Part shown: positions 14,362 to 22,011 of the stretch, one piece after another
Position numbering within the stretch: position 1 is the first letter of the stretch
How the letters are laid out: every line of letters begins with the position of its first letter
Assembly (NCBI GenBank): GCA_046760785.1
Contig: JBHIET010000050.1
Coordinates: forward strand, 1 to 24,442
From: JBHIET01 sp046760785
GTDB lineage: Bacteria; Chloroflexota; Anaerolineae; B4-G1
Direction: 5' to 3'
DNA: 24,442 nt
Program-made: the position numbers and the translations under genes
Notes under the pieces: model-generated
The model's input: only the letters and a program-made list of their open reading frames with translations
Told to the model about the DNA's origin: nothing
The model's database searches: none

Positions 14362-14892
14362 ATGAAAGTGCAGGTTGTCGTCACCTACGGTGGGGTATTG
14401 GGCAGGCTGGCCCGCTGGTTCGGACTGAAGTGGAACCACGCCGCGCTGCGCTACGTGCGGGATGCGCTGGCCGGCGCACGGATCATCGAATCCGCGGCCT
14501 GCGGCATCAGGGAGCGTTCCTGGGAGGATTTCGTCGCCGGCGTCGAGGAGTATCAGGCCTTCCAGGTCAAGGATGGCTTGGCCGAGGTGACGATGCGCGA
14601 GATCGTCGCCTATGCCTGGGGTAATGTGGGCAAGCCCTATAACTACTGGTGGCTGGTCAAGATTGCCTGGGAACTGGTCAAGCGCCGCTTTGTTGCAGGG
14701 ATGCTCACTTACCCAGCTCACGTTTGCTCGAGCCTGGTCTATGATTGCTTTCTCTACGCGGGGGTGAATCTTATTCCCGGGCACGAGGATGTGCTGGTCA
14801 CGCCGGACGATCTGGCCAATAGCCCGCTGTTGGAGGAGGTGGAGATCCCTTCTCCTTCAGAATCCACCGCCAATACATCTTGTCCGGCGTGA
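14362..14892 (+). CDS. YiiX-like permuted papain/NlpC-P60 family protein
   Basis: The 176-residue product has the permuted papain-fold arrangement: His26 in KWNHAALRYV comes first, an acidic residue follows at Glu43 (IIESA), and the Cys nucleophile comes late at Cys122 in PAHVCSSLVYDCF. YiiX/YaeF-type proteins are amidases or thioesterases acting on peptidoglycan peptides or lipids; the substrate here is unknown. No signal peptide is evident. It starts 19 nt after the trypsin-like gene without a clear ribosome-binding site, so it is probably co-transcribed. It is more GC-rich than the two peptidase genes before it. Confidence 0.8.
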   Translation: MKVQVVVTYGGVLGRLARWFGLKWNHAALRYVRDALAGARIIESAACGIRERSWEDFVAGVEEYQAFQVKDGLAEVTMREIVAYAWGNVGKPYNYWWLVKIAWELVKRRFVAGMLTYPAHVCSSLVYDCFLYAGVNLIPGHEDVLVTPDDLANSPLLEEVEIPSPSESTANTSCPA

Positions 14893-14985
14893 TCCCGAAG
14901 CAGAACGGCCCTGAGCCTGTTTTTCGCACCCCTGGAAATCGTAACAGTGATTGTACAGATCATGGCCAAATCGCATCCTGAGCTA

Positions 14986-15084
14986 CGTCCTGAGCGTAGA
15001 CGAAGGGTAGGCCGAAGGCCGTATCGAAAGGGCGATTTGGCGGCCCGTCGCCCTTCGATACGCCGCTTCGCGGCACTCAGGACG
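14986..15084. repeat. Dispersed imperfect palindrome of about 100 bp (CGTCCTGAG...CTCAGGACG)
   Basis: The ends CGTCCTGAG (14986-14994) and CTCAGGACG (15076-15084) are exact inverted repeats. Inside, CGTATCGAAAGGGCG (15020-15034) pairs with CGCCCTTCGATACG with one base missing. The rest of this 257-bp convergent gap holds nothing else I can support. The words are related to the TTCGACAGGCTCAG repeat found inside a gene near 9744. Confidence 0.75.
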
Positions 15085-15149
15085 ACTGGCCTGATTTAGC
15101 TGCTAGCGGAGTGCGAAATCTAGGCTGAGCAGGTGAGGAAGCAGGCCAT

Positions 15150-16916
15150 CTACTCGTTCCTACGCGGCAGGAGGTATTGATATACATCCACCCGCATAAA
15201 GTGCGCTTCGTCTGTCCGTTGTGCATTGGCCTCCAACCACGCCTGCACCAGCCCGCGCTCATCCCACATTGTCGTCTCTGTGGCGATCAGCCAGACTGCG
15301 CTATATCCTGCTGTCATCTCCTGCATGTCCCACGCAGCTCCCTGTTCGTTCACCAGGTAAGAACCGTCCGGGGCGCGATGGTTGGTGTAGAGCCCCTCGG
15401 CCCAGGGATACTCGTCTTCGGGGAAGTAATAATCGAAGGTGTACCTGCCGTGGGGAATCTGAAACAGGATCAGTTCGCCGGACGTGCGGTGGTCGGCCAC
15501 GTAGGCGGCGGCAGCGCGAAGGTCAGACTTTATTGGCTCGGTGGCCTGCTTCTGCAGGTTGATCCCGTTGGAGATGAGAATAATGCCCACCAGGAGCACC
15601 ACTGCCCAACGGCTCCAATCCCCAAAGTGCCGCAGGGACATCAGTCCTGAGGCGACCAGCAGGTAAAAGGCAGGCGCAGCCCAGATGAGGTAGCGGTCGG
15701 TGAAGAGTGGCTGCCTCAGCGAGATGAGCCACACGGCCAGCAGTGGGGTCACGAGCCAGCACACTAGCGCGAGACGGCCCCTACCCTCCCCCAGCCCTCT
15801 CCTAGCAGGGGAGGGAGCGGGGGGAGTGAGGGAGCTCAAGAGTCCCCACACAGCGAGCGTGCCCATCAGCATGCTGACCAAGCGCCAATTCCATCCGAGG
15901 GTAAGTAGCCCCCATCTAACCAGGGCGTCCATTTGCACCCCGCTCCAGGACCGGAGCCAACTGAGGATGCCCAGTTCCAACCTGGCTAGGGCGTGCAAGA
16001 GTGCTGTACCCAGGTCCCGGTTAAGGATGCCCAGGCTCCAGCCGTTGAGTAAGATCTCTACCATCTCATCCAGCGCATAGGGATGGAAACCCGTCTCACG
16101 CTCCTGAAGTATCAGCGGAGCCTGCCAGATAACCAGCGGCAGGTAGGGCAGAGTGAGGCAGGCCAAGCTGACCAGTGCGCCAACCCATTGCCTGCGTGCC
16201 TGGGGCCACCAGGCGAAGTAGAGCAGCATCTGTATGGGAATGAGCAGGGCAGCCAGGATGTGGGAATAGAAGGCCAGACTGATGGCGACGACCTGCACCG
16301 CCCACCAATGCCAGCTCTTTCCGTTTGGCAGGTTTGGGGCGTCACCCTCGACAGCACGCCGCAGCCCGTAGATCGCCAATAGAGCCAGGGCCGGCACCAG
16401 CGTATACATCTTCACCTCCTGGCCGTACCAGGTCAGATAGGGGGAAGTGGTCACCAGGAGTGCGGCGAGGAGGCCTACGGGCCGATTGAACAGGCGGCAA
16501 CCCAGTGCATAGACCAGTGGCACACAGAGAACGCCGAAGACGAGTGAGAAGAAGCGCGTGGCGTACTCGCTCGTGCCGGCGAGTGCGACCCAGCCGCGCA
16601 GCAAGAAGAAATAGAGCGGCCCGTTATGCCGGAGCATCCCCCCAAGTGTCTGTGCCAGACGGCGTGGCACACATTCATCGGACGGTTTGGCCGCAGCCAG
16701 CGGTAGAGGCGGACAAGCACAGGGAGTGTCGAGGCTTCCTGACACTTCCGGTGCCAGTGTCCGGGCAATCAGGTGGGGGAACTCGAAGGCGTAGCAGAGA
16801 GCATCCACCTCGTCCCGCCAGAGCGACTGGGCGTCGAGAGACGCGGCCCGCACGGCGAAGGCAGCCAGTGCCAGTAAGCCGACTGCGGCGAGATAGTGGG
16901 AACTCGGGTGTCTCAT
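15150..16916 (-). CDS. GT-C glycosyltransferase (PMT/ArnT-like) membrane protein
   Basis: The 588-residue polytopic protein starts with a TM helix, then shows the first-loop acidic motif LWRDEVDAL (Asp35, Glu36). It continues with NGPLYFFLLRGW and YATRFFSLVFGVL, then TSPYLTWYGQEVKMY, all typical of lipid-phosphate-sugar-dependent GT-C enzymes (PMT_2 / GT39-GT83 type). A hydrophilic C-terminal domain of about 130 residues follows the TM region. It probably transfers a sugar from a polyprenyl-phosphate donor on the outer face of the membrane; the acceptor is unknown. Residues about 361-378 (LTPPAPSPARRGLGEG) are encoded by a palindromic repeat. It lies 1 nt after the small two-TM gene upstream, so translation is likely coupled. 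Confidence 0.85.
   Translation of the reverse strand: MRHPSSHYLAAVGLLALAAFAVRAASLDAQSLWRDEVDALCYAFEFPHLIARTLAPEVSGSLDTPCACPPLPLAAAKPSDECVPRRLAQTLGGMLRHNGPLYFFLLRGWVALAGTSEYATRFFSLVFGVLCVPLVYALGCRLFNRPVGLLAALLVTTSPYLTWYGQEVKMYTLVPALALLAIYGLRRAVEGDAPNLPNGKSWHWWAVQVVAISLAFYSHILAALLIPIQMLLYFAWWPQARRQWVGALVSLACLTLPYLPLVIWQAPLILQERETGFHPYALDEMVEILLNGWSLGILNRDLGTALLHALARLELGILSWLRSWSGVQMDALVRWGLLTLGWNWRLVSMLMGTLAVWGLLSSLTPPAPSPARRGLGEGRGRLALVCWLVTPLLAVWLISLRQPLFTDRYLIWAAPAFYLLVASGLMSLRHFGDWSRWAVVLLVGIILISNGINLQKQATEPIKSDLRAAAAYVADHRTSGELILFQIPHGRYTFDYYFPEDEYPWAEGLYTNHRAPDGSYLVNEQGAAWDMQEMTAGYSAVWLIATETTMWDERGLVQAWLEANAQRTDEAHFMRVDVYQYLLPRRNE
15780..15832. repeat. C/G-rich palindromic repeat inserted in frame (copy 4)
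   Basis: CCCAGCCCTCTCCTAG is followed by CAGGGGAGGGAGCGGGGGG, the same element type as the copies in the 9049-11304 gene. It is read in frame on the minus strand inside the glycosyltransferase as TPPAPSPARRGLGEGRG. Confidence 0.8.
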
Positions 16917-16917
16917 C

Positions 16918-17217
16918 TCACGTGTCGTGGCGATGCCGGCGGAGGGTGACGAAGACGACGCTCAGGGCCAGCACAGCACCTAGCGCTACCCACAGCAGAG
17001 CTGTCCCGGCGCTGGTCCAGGAGGGCGGAGGTGCTGCCGCACTGCTCGAAGGGACTGGAGTGGGAAGCGGTGATACCCCTGAGGCTGAGGGGGCGGGCAG
17101 GGGTGAATGGCTGCTGCTGTCGGTCAACACGCCGCGCAGCCACAAGGCCGCGGCGGTGACGAGTACCACGGCCAGGGCCAAGACGAGCCAAAGACGGAGG
17201 CGATGCGACTGGGCCAT
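16918..17217 (-). CDS. Small two-TM hypothetical protein (99 aa)
   Basis: The product has a basic N-terminus (MAQSHRLRLW), a TM helix (about 9-28), a Ser/Pro-rich extracytoplasmic stretch (about 33-67) and a second TM helix (about 70-92) ending in RRHRHDT. No family is recognised. It ends 1 nt before the glycosyltransferase start, so the two form an operon. The ATG coincides with the predicted transcription start, which suggests leaderless translation. A shorter alternative start in the same frame is not apparent. Confidence 0.65.
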   Translation of the reverse strand: MAQSHRLRLWLVLALAVVLVTAAALWLRGVLTDSSSHSPLPAPSASGVSPLPTPVPSSSAAAPPPSWTSAGTALLWVALGAVLALSVVFVTLRRHRHDT

Positions 17218-17223
17218 AATTTA

Positions 17224-17253
17224 ATTATAACGCAACTGCCCTTGCCGCGCCAA
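17224..17253 (-). promoter_or_regulatory. Promoter of a predicted leaderless transcript
   Basis: On the minus strand, TTGGCG (17253-17248) and a perfect TATAAT (17229-17224) are separated by 18 bp. Seven bases past the -10 element falls on the A of ATG 17217, and no Shine-Dalgarno sequence exists. The small two-TM gene is therefore probably translated from a leaderless mRNA. Confidence 0.6.
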
Positions 17254-17351
17254 TCTGTGATTGGGGAGCGTATCACGTTGGGGGCATAATGGTCTCACCG
17301 CTTTGCAGGCCTCGTGTGGCAGGTGAGCTCCAGTCCGCACGTAATACGTAC

Positions 17352-17380
17352 TTGTACCACCTAGCCATCCGTGATATACT
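17352..17380 (+). promoter_or_regulatory. Extended -10 promoter of the VWA/FHA/kinase cluster
   Basis: TGATATACT (17372-17380) is an extended -10 element (TGn plus TATACT), with TTGTAC 17 bp upstream (17352-17357). Transcription would begin near 17387 and give a leader of about 480 nt that contains the hairpin block before the VWA gene. Confidence 0.5.
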
Positions 17381-17465
17381 GAATATTACGGGGAGTTAGA
17401 ATGCTCTTGAAACACTGTTCATCTCCGAAAAGTCGCTTCCGGCCGCCTGATGCCCCTGACAGTGT

Positions 17466-17604
17466 ACCGGCCTGAAAGAGTCGGTGGTGGGCCAGTCTGC
17501 AGCCCAGCGCCGCCGTTCGGCTGAGACTTCGGCGAGCGCTTCGGCTGAGCTCAGCGTCGAAGCCTCAGTCGAGCCGCGCTCACGACGAAGCCTGTTCACG
17601 GCGG
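17466..17604. repeat. Dispersed repeat related to the array at the window start
   Basis: ACCGGCCTGAAAGAGTCGGT (17466-17485) and CCTGTTCACGGCGG (17591-17604) match the two signature words of the 1-273 array. Between them are GC-rich sequences with repeated TTCGGCTGAG words (17517 and 17540 regions). Confidence 0.6.
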
Positions 17605-17650
17605 CACGCTTGGTGGTGGTCCCCCCGTAGAGTGTTGGTCGCTCGGCCCC

Positions 17651-17753
17651 GCCCGGACGTGAACGTCCGGGCTGAGAGAGCAAAGCCCTAGGGGCTGAAA
17701 TCCAGCCCCCGAAGGGGGCTTCGCTCTTTCAGCCGGGCGGTTTAGCGCCCGGC
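17651..17753. repeat. Three consecutive perfect hairpins
   Basis: Hairpin 1 has 10-bp perfect arms, GCCCGGACGT and ACGTCCGGGC (17651-17672, loop GA). Hairpin 2 nests a 7-bp GGGGCTG/CAGCCCC stem (17691-17709) inside longer GAGAGC...GCTCTTTC arms (about 17676-17730). Hairpin 3 has 8-bp arms, GCCGGGCG and CGCCCGGC (17732-17753, loop GTTTAG). All lie in the predicted leader of the VWA gene. Confidence 0.75.
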
Positions 17754-17868
17754 AAGGCGGCTGGAAGAACACCAACACCCAAGCGGGGGACTATCCGCTT
17801 GGTAGACCATCGCTCAAAAGCGGAAATGACTTTCTCGGTGTGCTAATCGTCATTCAAGGAGGTTCAGT

Positions 17869-19131
17869 ATGCCCGGAGAAGTACGACTGACTGTCCAGAC
17901 CAATAAGACCACGTTCCCCGCGACCAGGGACCAGCAGTTGGTGTACGTGCTCATCGAGGCTAGGCCTGCCGGCGTGGTCGCCAATGTCCAAATGCCGCTC
18001 AACTTCAGCCTGGTGTTGGATCACAGCGGTTCAATGAGTGGAGCCAAACTGGCCAATCTTAAAGAGGCGGCTAAACTCGCCATTGACCGCATGGGGCCAC
18101 AGGACCTGACCTCCATCGTCGTCTTTGATGACAAGGTCGAGGTGGTGGCCCCCAGCCAACTGGTCACCGACCCGGCCAGCCTGAAGCAGCAAATTGACTC
18201 CATCCGTGATGGCGGCGGCACCGAGATGTCACGCGGTATGCGCAAAGGAGTGGAGGAGTTGCAAAAGGGGCTGGGGTCAGAACGGGTCAGCCGCATGCTC
18301 CTGCTGACCGACGGGGAGACCTTCGGCGATGAGGACGTCTGCCGTCGCTTGGCCGCCGAGGCCGGAGAGCATGGCGTCGCCATCATCGCGCTGGGGCTGG
18401 GAGAGGAGTGGAACGAGGAACTCTTGGACGATATCGCCCAGGCCAGCGAGGGCACGTCCGACTTCATCCCCGAGGGCCAAGCCAACATCATTGTGAGAGC
18501 ATTTGAACAACACGTGCGGGCAGCCCAAGCCACCGTCGTGCAGAATGCGGAGATGATTCTACGGCTGATACCCGGCACTATGCCGCGTGCCGTCTGGCGG
18601 GTGCAGCCCTTAATTGCCAAGCTGAGCCATCGTGCTCTTTCGGACCGCGACGTGCAGGTTACGCTGGGCGATATGGACCGTGACCAGGGGCAGACCGTGC
18701 TGGTCGAGATGCTTGTTCCACCCCGTCAGCCCGGTACCTATCGTATCGCTCAGGCCGAGGTGAGCTACGACGTGGCTGCCACCGGTCTGACGGGTGAGAA
18801 AGCGAAGGCGGACGTCATCCTGGATTTCACGGCTGACCTGACCCAGGCGACGGAGAGCAACCCCTACGTGATGAACATCGTCGAGAAGGTTACGGCGCAC
18901 AAATTGCAGACGCGGGCGCTGGACGAAGCGGCGGTGGGCAACATCGCTGGGGCGACGCAGAAGCTTCGCGCTGCCGCCACCCGTCTGCTGGAGCTGGGCG
19001 AAGGTGAACTGGCCCAGACCGCACTGGAGGAGGCCGACCGACTGGAGTGTGGCGAGGCTCTCTCGGCCCGCGGCACAAAGAAACTGCGCTACGAGACGCG
19101 CAAGTTAACGCAGAAACTGGAAGATTTGTAG
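17869..19131 (+). CDS. VWA-domain protein
   Basis: The 420-residue product has a von Willebrand factor A domain (about 43-215) with a complete MIDAS metal site: DHSGS (Asp51, Ser53, Ser55), Thr118 in GGGTEMSRG and Asp148 in LLLTDGET. The C-terminal half is a beta-rich domain (about 225-335) and a helical end (about 345-420, with ARAL/TRALDEAA-type repeats resembling a short TPR-like bundle). No signal peptide or TM segment is present, so it is probably cytoplasmic. AAGGAGG (17856-17862) precedes ATG 17869. In similar clusters such proteins accompany FHA proteins and kinases; a scaffold or metal-dependent protein-binding role is inferred. Confidence 0.88.
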   Translation: MPGEVRLTVQTNKTTFPATRDQQLVYVLIEARPAGVVANVQMPLNFSLVLDHSGSMSGAKLANLKEAAKLAIDRMGPQDLTSIVVFDDKVEVVAPSQLVTDPASLKQQIDSIRDGGGTEMSRGMRKGVEELQKGLGSERVSRMLLLTDGETFGDEDVCRRLAAEAGEHGVAIIALGLGEEWNEELLDDIAQASEGTSDFIPEGQANIIVRAFEQHVRAAQATVVQNAEMILRLIPGTMPRAVWRVQPLIAKLSHRALSDRDVQVTLGDMDRDQGQTVLVEMLVPPRQPGTYRIAQAEVSYDVAATGLTGEKAKADVILDFTADLTQATESNPYVMNIVEKVTAHKLQTRALDEAAVGNIAGATQKLRAAATRLLELGEGELAQTALEEADRLECGEALSARGTKKLRYETRKLTQKLEDL

Positions 19132-19160
19132 TTGGTAAATTGGGAAAAAGGAGGAAAGCT

Positions 19161-19991
19161 ATGCCTGTATGTCCAAGTTGTGGTTCGCAACAGCCTGACG
19201 GGGCTGCCTTTTGCGATGATTGCGGAGCGAAGTTGGGAGGAGCAGCATCGGCAGCGGTACCGCCCGCTGCAGCCCCACCGCAGCCTGCCCCTACCGCATT
19301 GGCCACGACCTGCCCCATCTGCGGCGCACAGGTGACGCCTGGTGAGGCATTCTGTGACAACTGCGGTGCAGCACTGGGGCAAGCAACCCCTGCCCCGGCA
19401 CAACCGGCTGCCGCTCCCACCCCGCCCCCTCCAATGGCAGCCCCCGCTCCGGCGCCAGCCGCTGCGTTGATCTGCGCCAACTGTGGCGCCCAACTGGAGC
19501 CAGGCAGTCGCTTCTGCGATATGTGCGGCGCACCGGTGAGTGCAGCCGCACCGCAGCCCCCGCCACCCGCGCCTGCGTCGACCCCACCACCTACACCGGC
19601 TCAGCCCACACCTACTTCGCCGATGCCCGCTGCTCCCACACCGGCCTATCCAACCCCGGCCGCCATCCAGGGCCGCTTGGTCGTGCAGTCCACTAACGCC
19701 GTCCTGCCGTTCCCGCCGGGCAAAACCGAGCTGATCATCGGGCGGGAGGATCCAGTCAGCGGCGTCTTCCCCGACATTGACCTGACCGACCACGGTGGGG
19801 ACGAGGGAGGTGTCTCCCGGCGACACGCTCGCATCTTCATCCAGGGCACTCAAGTCTTCATCGAGGACCTGAACAGCACCAACTACACCCACGTCAATCA
19901 GCAGAGGTTGACACCGAAGCAGCCATATCCGCTCAACAACGGGGACGAGGTGCGCTTCGGGCGGGTGAAACTCAGCTTCTATTCTGCGTAA
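19161..19991 (+). CDS. Triple zinc-ribbon protein with C-terminal FHA domain
   Basis: The 276-residue product carries three CxxC...CxxC zinc ribbons (about 4-25, 50-72 and 103-125; for example CPSCG and FCDDCG), joined by Ala/Pro-rich linkers. A C-terminal FHA domain (about 175-275) follows, with the phosphothreonine-binding signature IIGRE, then VSRRHARI, then LNSTNYTHVN. FHA domains bind phosphothreonine peptides, and the kinase gene downstream is the obvious partner. GGAGG (19150-19154) precedes ATG 19161, 29 nt after the VWA gene, which indicates co-transcription. Confidence 0.92.
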   Translation: MPVCPSCGSQQPDGAAFCDDCGAKLGGAASAAVPPAAAPPQPAPTALATTCPICGAQVTPGEAFCDNCGAALGQATPAPAQPAAAPTPPPPMAAPAPAPAAALICANCGAQLEPGSRFCDMCGAPVSAAAPQPPPPAPASTPPPTPAQPTPTSPMPAAPTPAYPTPAAIQGRLVVQSTNAVLPFPPGKTELIIGREDPVSGVFPDIDLTDHGGDEGGVSRRHARIFIQGTQVFIEDLNSTNYTHVNQQRLTPKQPYPLNNGDEVRFGRVKLSFYSA

Positions 19992-20012
19992 TGCGTGAGG
20001 ACGTAATACGCG

Positions 20013-20076
20013 GTGCGTGCTGCATAGGGCGGGAAGCAGCGCCCTTGCCCTGTGCGGGACGCACTCTGTCCGTTTT
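20013..20076 (+). terminator. Possible weak terminator between the FHA and kinase genes
   Basis: GTGCGT (20013-20018) can pair with ACGCAC (20059-20064), enclosing GGGCG/CGCCC (20027-20044). A TCTGTCCGTTTT tail follows. The outer stem is short and the U-run is weak, so read-through is likely. A TTGACG word at 20075 might belong to a separate kinase promoter, but no good -10 element accompanies it. Confidence 0.3.
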
Positions 20077-20209
20077 GACGAAGAGAACACTCTTGCGCTT
20101 TATATGAAGATAACAACAAGGTGACACCTGCCACTTCACCTATGGTCGGGTATATGACTGATTGACTCCTGACGTATTGGATGCTTACCGTTATCTTGGA
20201 GGTACAAGC

Positions 20210-21832
20210 ATGTCGCTCTCAAAAGATGAAATGCTGCAAGACCGCTACCGCATCGTCTCTCTGCTGGGGCAGGGTGGGATGGGAGCGGTCTACCGCGCCT
20301 GGGACACCCGGCTCAACGTGTCCGTGGCGCTCAAGGAAATGACCCCTCAGCCCGGCCTGGACTGCGACATCCTGGCCCAACTCCGGGAGCAGTTCCAGCA
20401 GGAGGCGCAAATCTTGGCCCGTCTCAATCACCCCTACCTGGTGCGGGTCGGCGACTTCTTCCAGGAGAGAGGCAACGCCTACCTAGTGATGGATTTCGTC
20501 GAAGGGGAGAGCCTGGTCGACCGGATCAAGCGGGAGGGACCGCTGTCGGAGGCGCAGGTACTGGAGTGGACGGGCCAGTTGCTGGATGCGCTGGCGTACT
20601 GCCACGCTCAGGGGGTGGTCCATCGAGACGTGAAGCCGCATAATGTGATCATCCGGTCTGACGGGCGGGCGGTGCTGGTGGACTTCGGGCTGATGAAGCT
20701 ATGGGATCCTCACGACCCGCGCACAAAGACGGCTATGCGAGGGATGGGCACTCCAGAGTATGCCCCGCCGGAGCAGTATGACACCAAGATGGGGCACACC
20801 GACGTGCGGAGCGACATCTATAGCCTTGGGGCGACCATCTATCACGCTCTCACCGGCCAGGCTCCGCCAACGGCGACGTTGCGTATGGCAGACCCGGAGC
20901 AGTTCCTGCCACTGCGGCAAATAATGCCAGCGGTGAGCAAACGGACCGAAATGGTGGTGATGAAGTCGCTGGAGTTGGCCCGTTCGCAGCGCTGGCAGAA
21001 CACGGCGGAGATGGCGCAGGCGTTGGAGTTACCCATCCCGACCTGGCGCGGAGAAACGGCGACCGGGCAAATCGCCCCCGCCCCCACAGGGCGTGGGGGC
21101 ACGCTAAGGCTAGACAGAAAGGCTCCTCCTGTCAAGGCGGGCCGTGGCGTGCCTGGGTGGGCCTGGGCGCTGGGCGGGCTGACCGTGATAGTGGTGATAG
21201 GATTGGCGCTGGGGACGGTAGCGGTAGTGCTAGGGCTGACAAATGGATTCAGTATTTCCAAGCCCACCTCGACAGCCGTGACAACGGAGCTCCCTGTCAT
21301 TCCTACGGAGGTGAAGGAGACAGCCACGCCTTCACCCTCTCCCTCGCCCACTTCTTTACCAACAGCCACGGCGACACACTCTCCCCTTCCCACATCCACC
21401 GACACGCCGACACCAACACCGAGACCGACGCTCACCCCCACGCCCAGGCCAGCGGCAAGAACACCCACACCTGCGAATACGCCAACTCCGAGCTGCAGCA
21501 TTGGCTTGGTGGGGCCTGAAGATGGAGCGTCATTCACTACTGGGCATGAGACATATTTCTACTGGGCCGGTGCTGAGCCAGAAGAGGGTGGGTACTACGA
21601 GGTACGAGTAGACGGGCAATCAACAGGGGTAGCCCGGTTCAACTCCGGTGTGCAGCAATGGGAGGCAACCTGGCAGGCCCAGGAGGGAGGACATACCTGG
21701 CAGGTATTCCTGATGGCACCGGACAGGCATACGGTACGATGCTCAAGCCCGATACGACAGCTAAACGTAACAGCAGGAGAGCCGGGGCCAGGGCCGGGAC
21801 CTGCGCCAACGAATACCCCGCCCACGCCATAG
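20210..21832 (+). CDS. Transmembrane Hanks-type Ser/Thr protein kinase
   Basis: The product is about 540 residues. The kinase domain (about 13-285) is complete: glycine loop GQGGMGAVY (20-28), Lys42 in VALKE, Glu65, HRDVKPHN (Asp140), DFG at 158-160, and GTPEYAPPEQ. A TM helix (about 316-342) is followed by a Thr/Pro-rich stalk (about 360-420) and a beta-sandwich-like extracellular domain (about 424-520: IGLVGPEDGASF, then YYEVRVDGQ). It lacks PASTA repeats. ATG 20210 is chosen because TGGAGG (20197-20202) precedes it. It presumably phosphorylates Thr residues that the neighbouring FHA proteins read; no phosphatase gene is seen in the window. Confidence 0.93.
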   Translation: MSLSKDEMLQDRYRIVSLLGQGGMGAVYRAWDTRLNVSVALKEMTPQPGLDCDILAQLREQFQQEAQILARLNHPYLVRVGDFFQERGNAYLVMDFVEGESLVDRIKREGPLSEAQVLEWTGQLLDALAYCHAQGVVHRDVKPHNVIIRSDGRAVLVDFGLMKLWDPHDPRTKTAMRGMGTPEYAPPEQYDTKMGHTDVRSDIYSLGATIYHALTGQAPPTATLRMADPEQFLPLRQIMPAVSKRTEMVVMKSLELARSQRWQNTAEMAQALELPIPTWRGETATGQIAPAPTGRGGTLRLDRKAPPVKAGRGVPGWAWALGGLTVIVVIGLALGTVAVVLGLTNGFSISKPTSTAVTTELPVIPTEVKETATPSPSPSPTSLPTATATHSPLPTSTDTPTPTPRPTLTPTPRPAARTPTPANTPTPSCSIGLVGPEDGASFTTGHETYFYWAGAEPEEGGYYEVRVDGQSTGVARFNSGVQQWEATWQAQEGGHTWQVFLMAPDRHTVRCSSPIRQLNVTAGEPGPGPGPAPTNTPPTP

Positions 21833-21871
21833 GCGGGAGGTTGCCACGAGGTACGAGTACGAGTAGATGAA

Positions 21872-21931
21872 CTCCCCCTTCCCCCCGCATGTGGGGGAAA
21901 GGGGAGGGAGCAGGGGGCGGGGAAGGGGGGT
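21872..21931. repeat. C/G-rich palindromic repeat, intergenic (copy 5)
   Basis: CTCCCCCTTCCCCCCGCAT is followed by GTGGGGGAAAGGGGAGGGAG and further G-rich sequence. It is the same element family as the four in-gene copies, here placed between the kinase gene and the secreted-protein gene. Confidence 0.8.
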
Positions 21932-22011
21932 AAGCAAGTCTAGATTCCCACTTTACCTGAATTATGAAAAGGTTTCTATTGATATGTATGATTTCGATGA
22001 GGAGGCACAAA

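Larger units (their letters stand above)
17218..17868. other. Divergent intergenic region of about 650 bp
   Basis: It lies between the minus-strand membrane gene and the plus-strand signalling cluster. It contains one promoter for each direction and a palindrome-rich block from about 17430 to 17762. No convincing coding frame was found; open frames here lie in repeats and lack ribosome-binding sites. Confidence 0.7.

Noticed and set aside
17676..17730. Intrinsic terminator (GAGAGC...GCTCTTTC hairpin)
   Set aside because: It lacks a U-run, lies inside a block of similar palindromes and precedes a gene instead of following one; it is treated as repeat structure.
19089..20090. Long minus-strand open frame (over 300 codons) opposite the VWA end and the zinc-ribbon-FHA gene
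   Set aside because: It is the antisense of a GC-rich, Ala/Pro-rich coding region, is full of Arg/Gly/Cys low complexity and has no ribosome-binding site. The plus-strand protein has clear domains.
20842..21537. Minus-strand 231-codon Val/Gly-rich frame opposite the kinase
   Set aside because: It is the complement of the Thr/Pro-rich stalk and kinase domain; the plus-strand kinase is certain.
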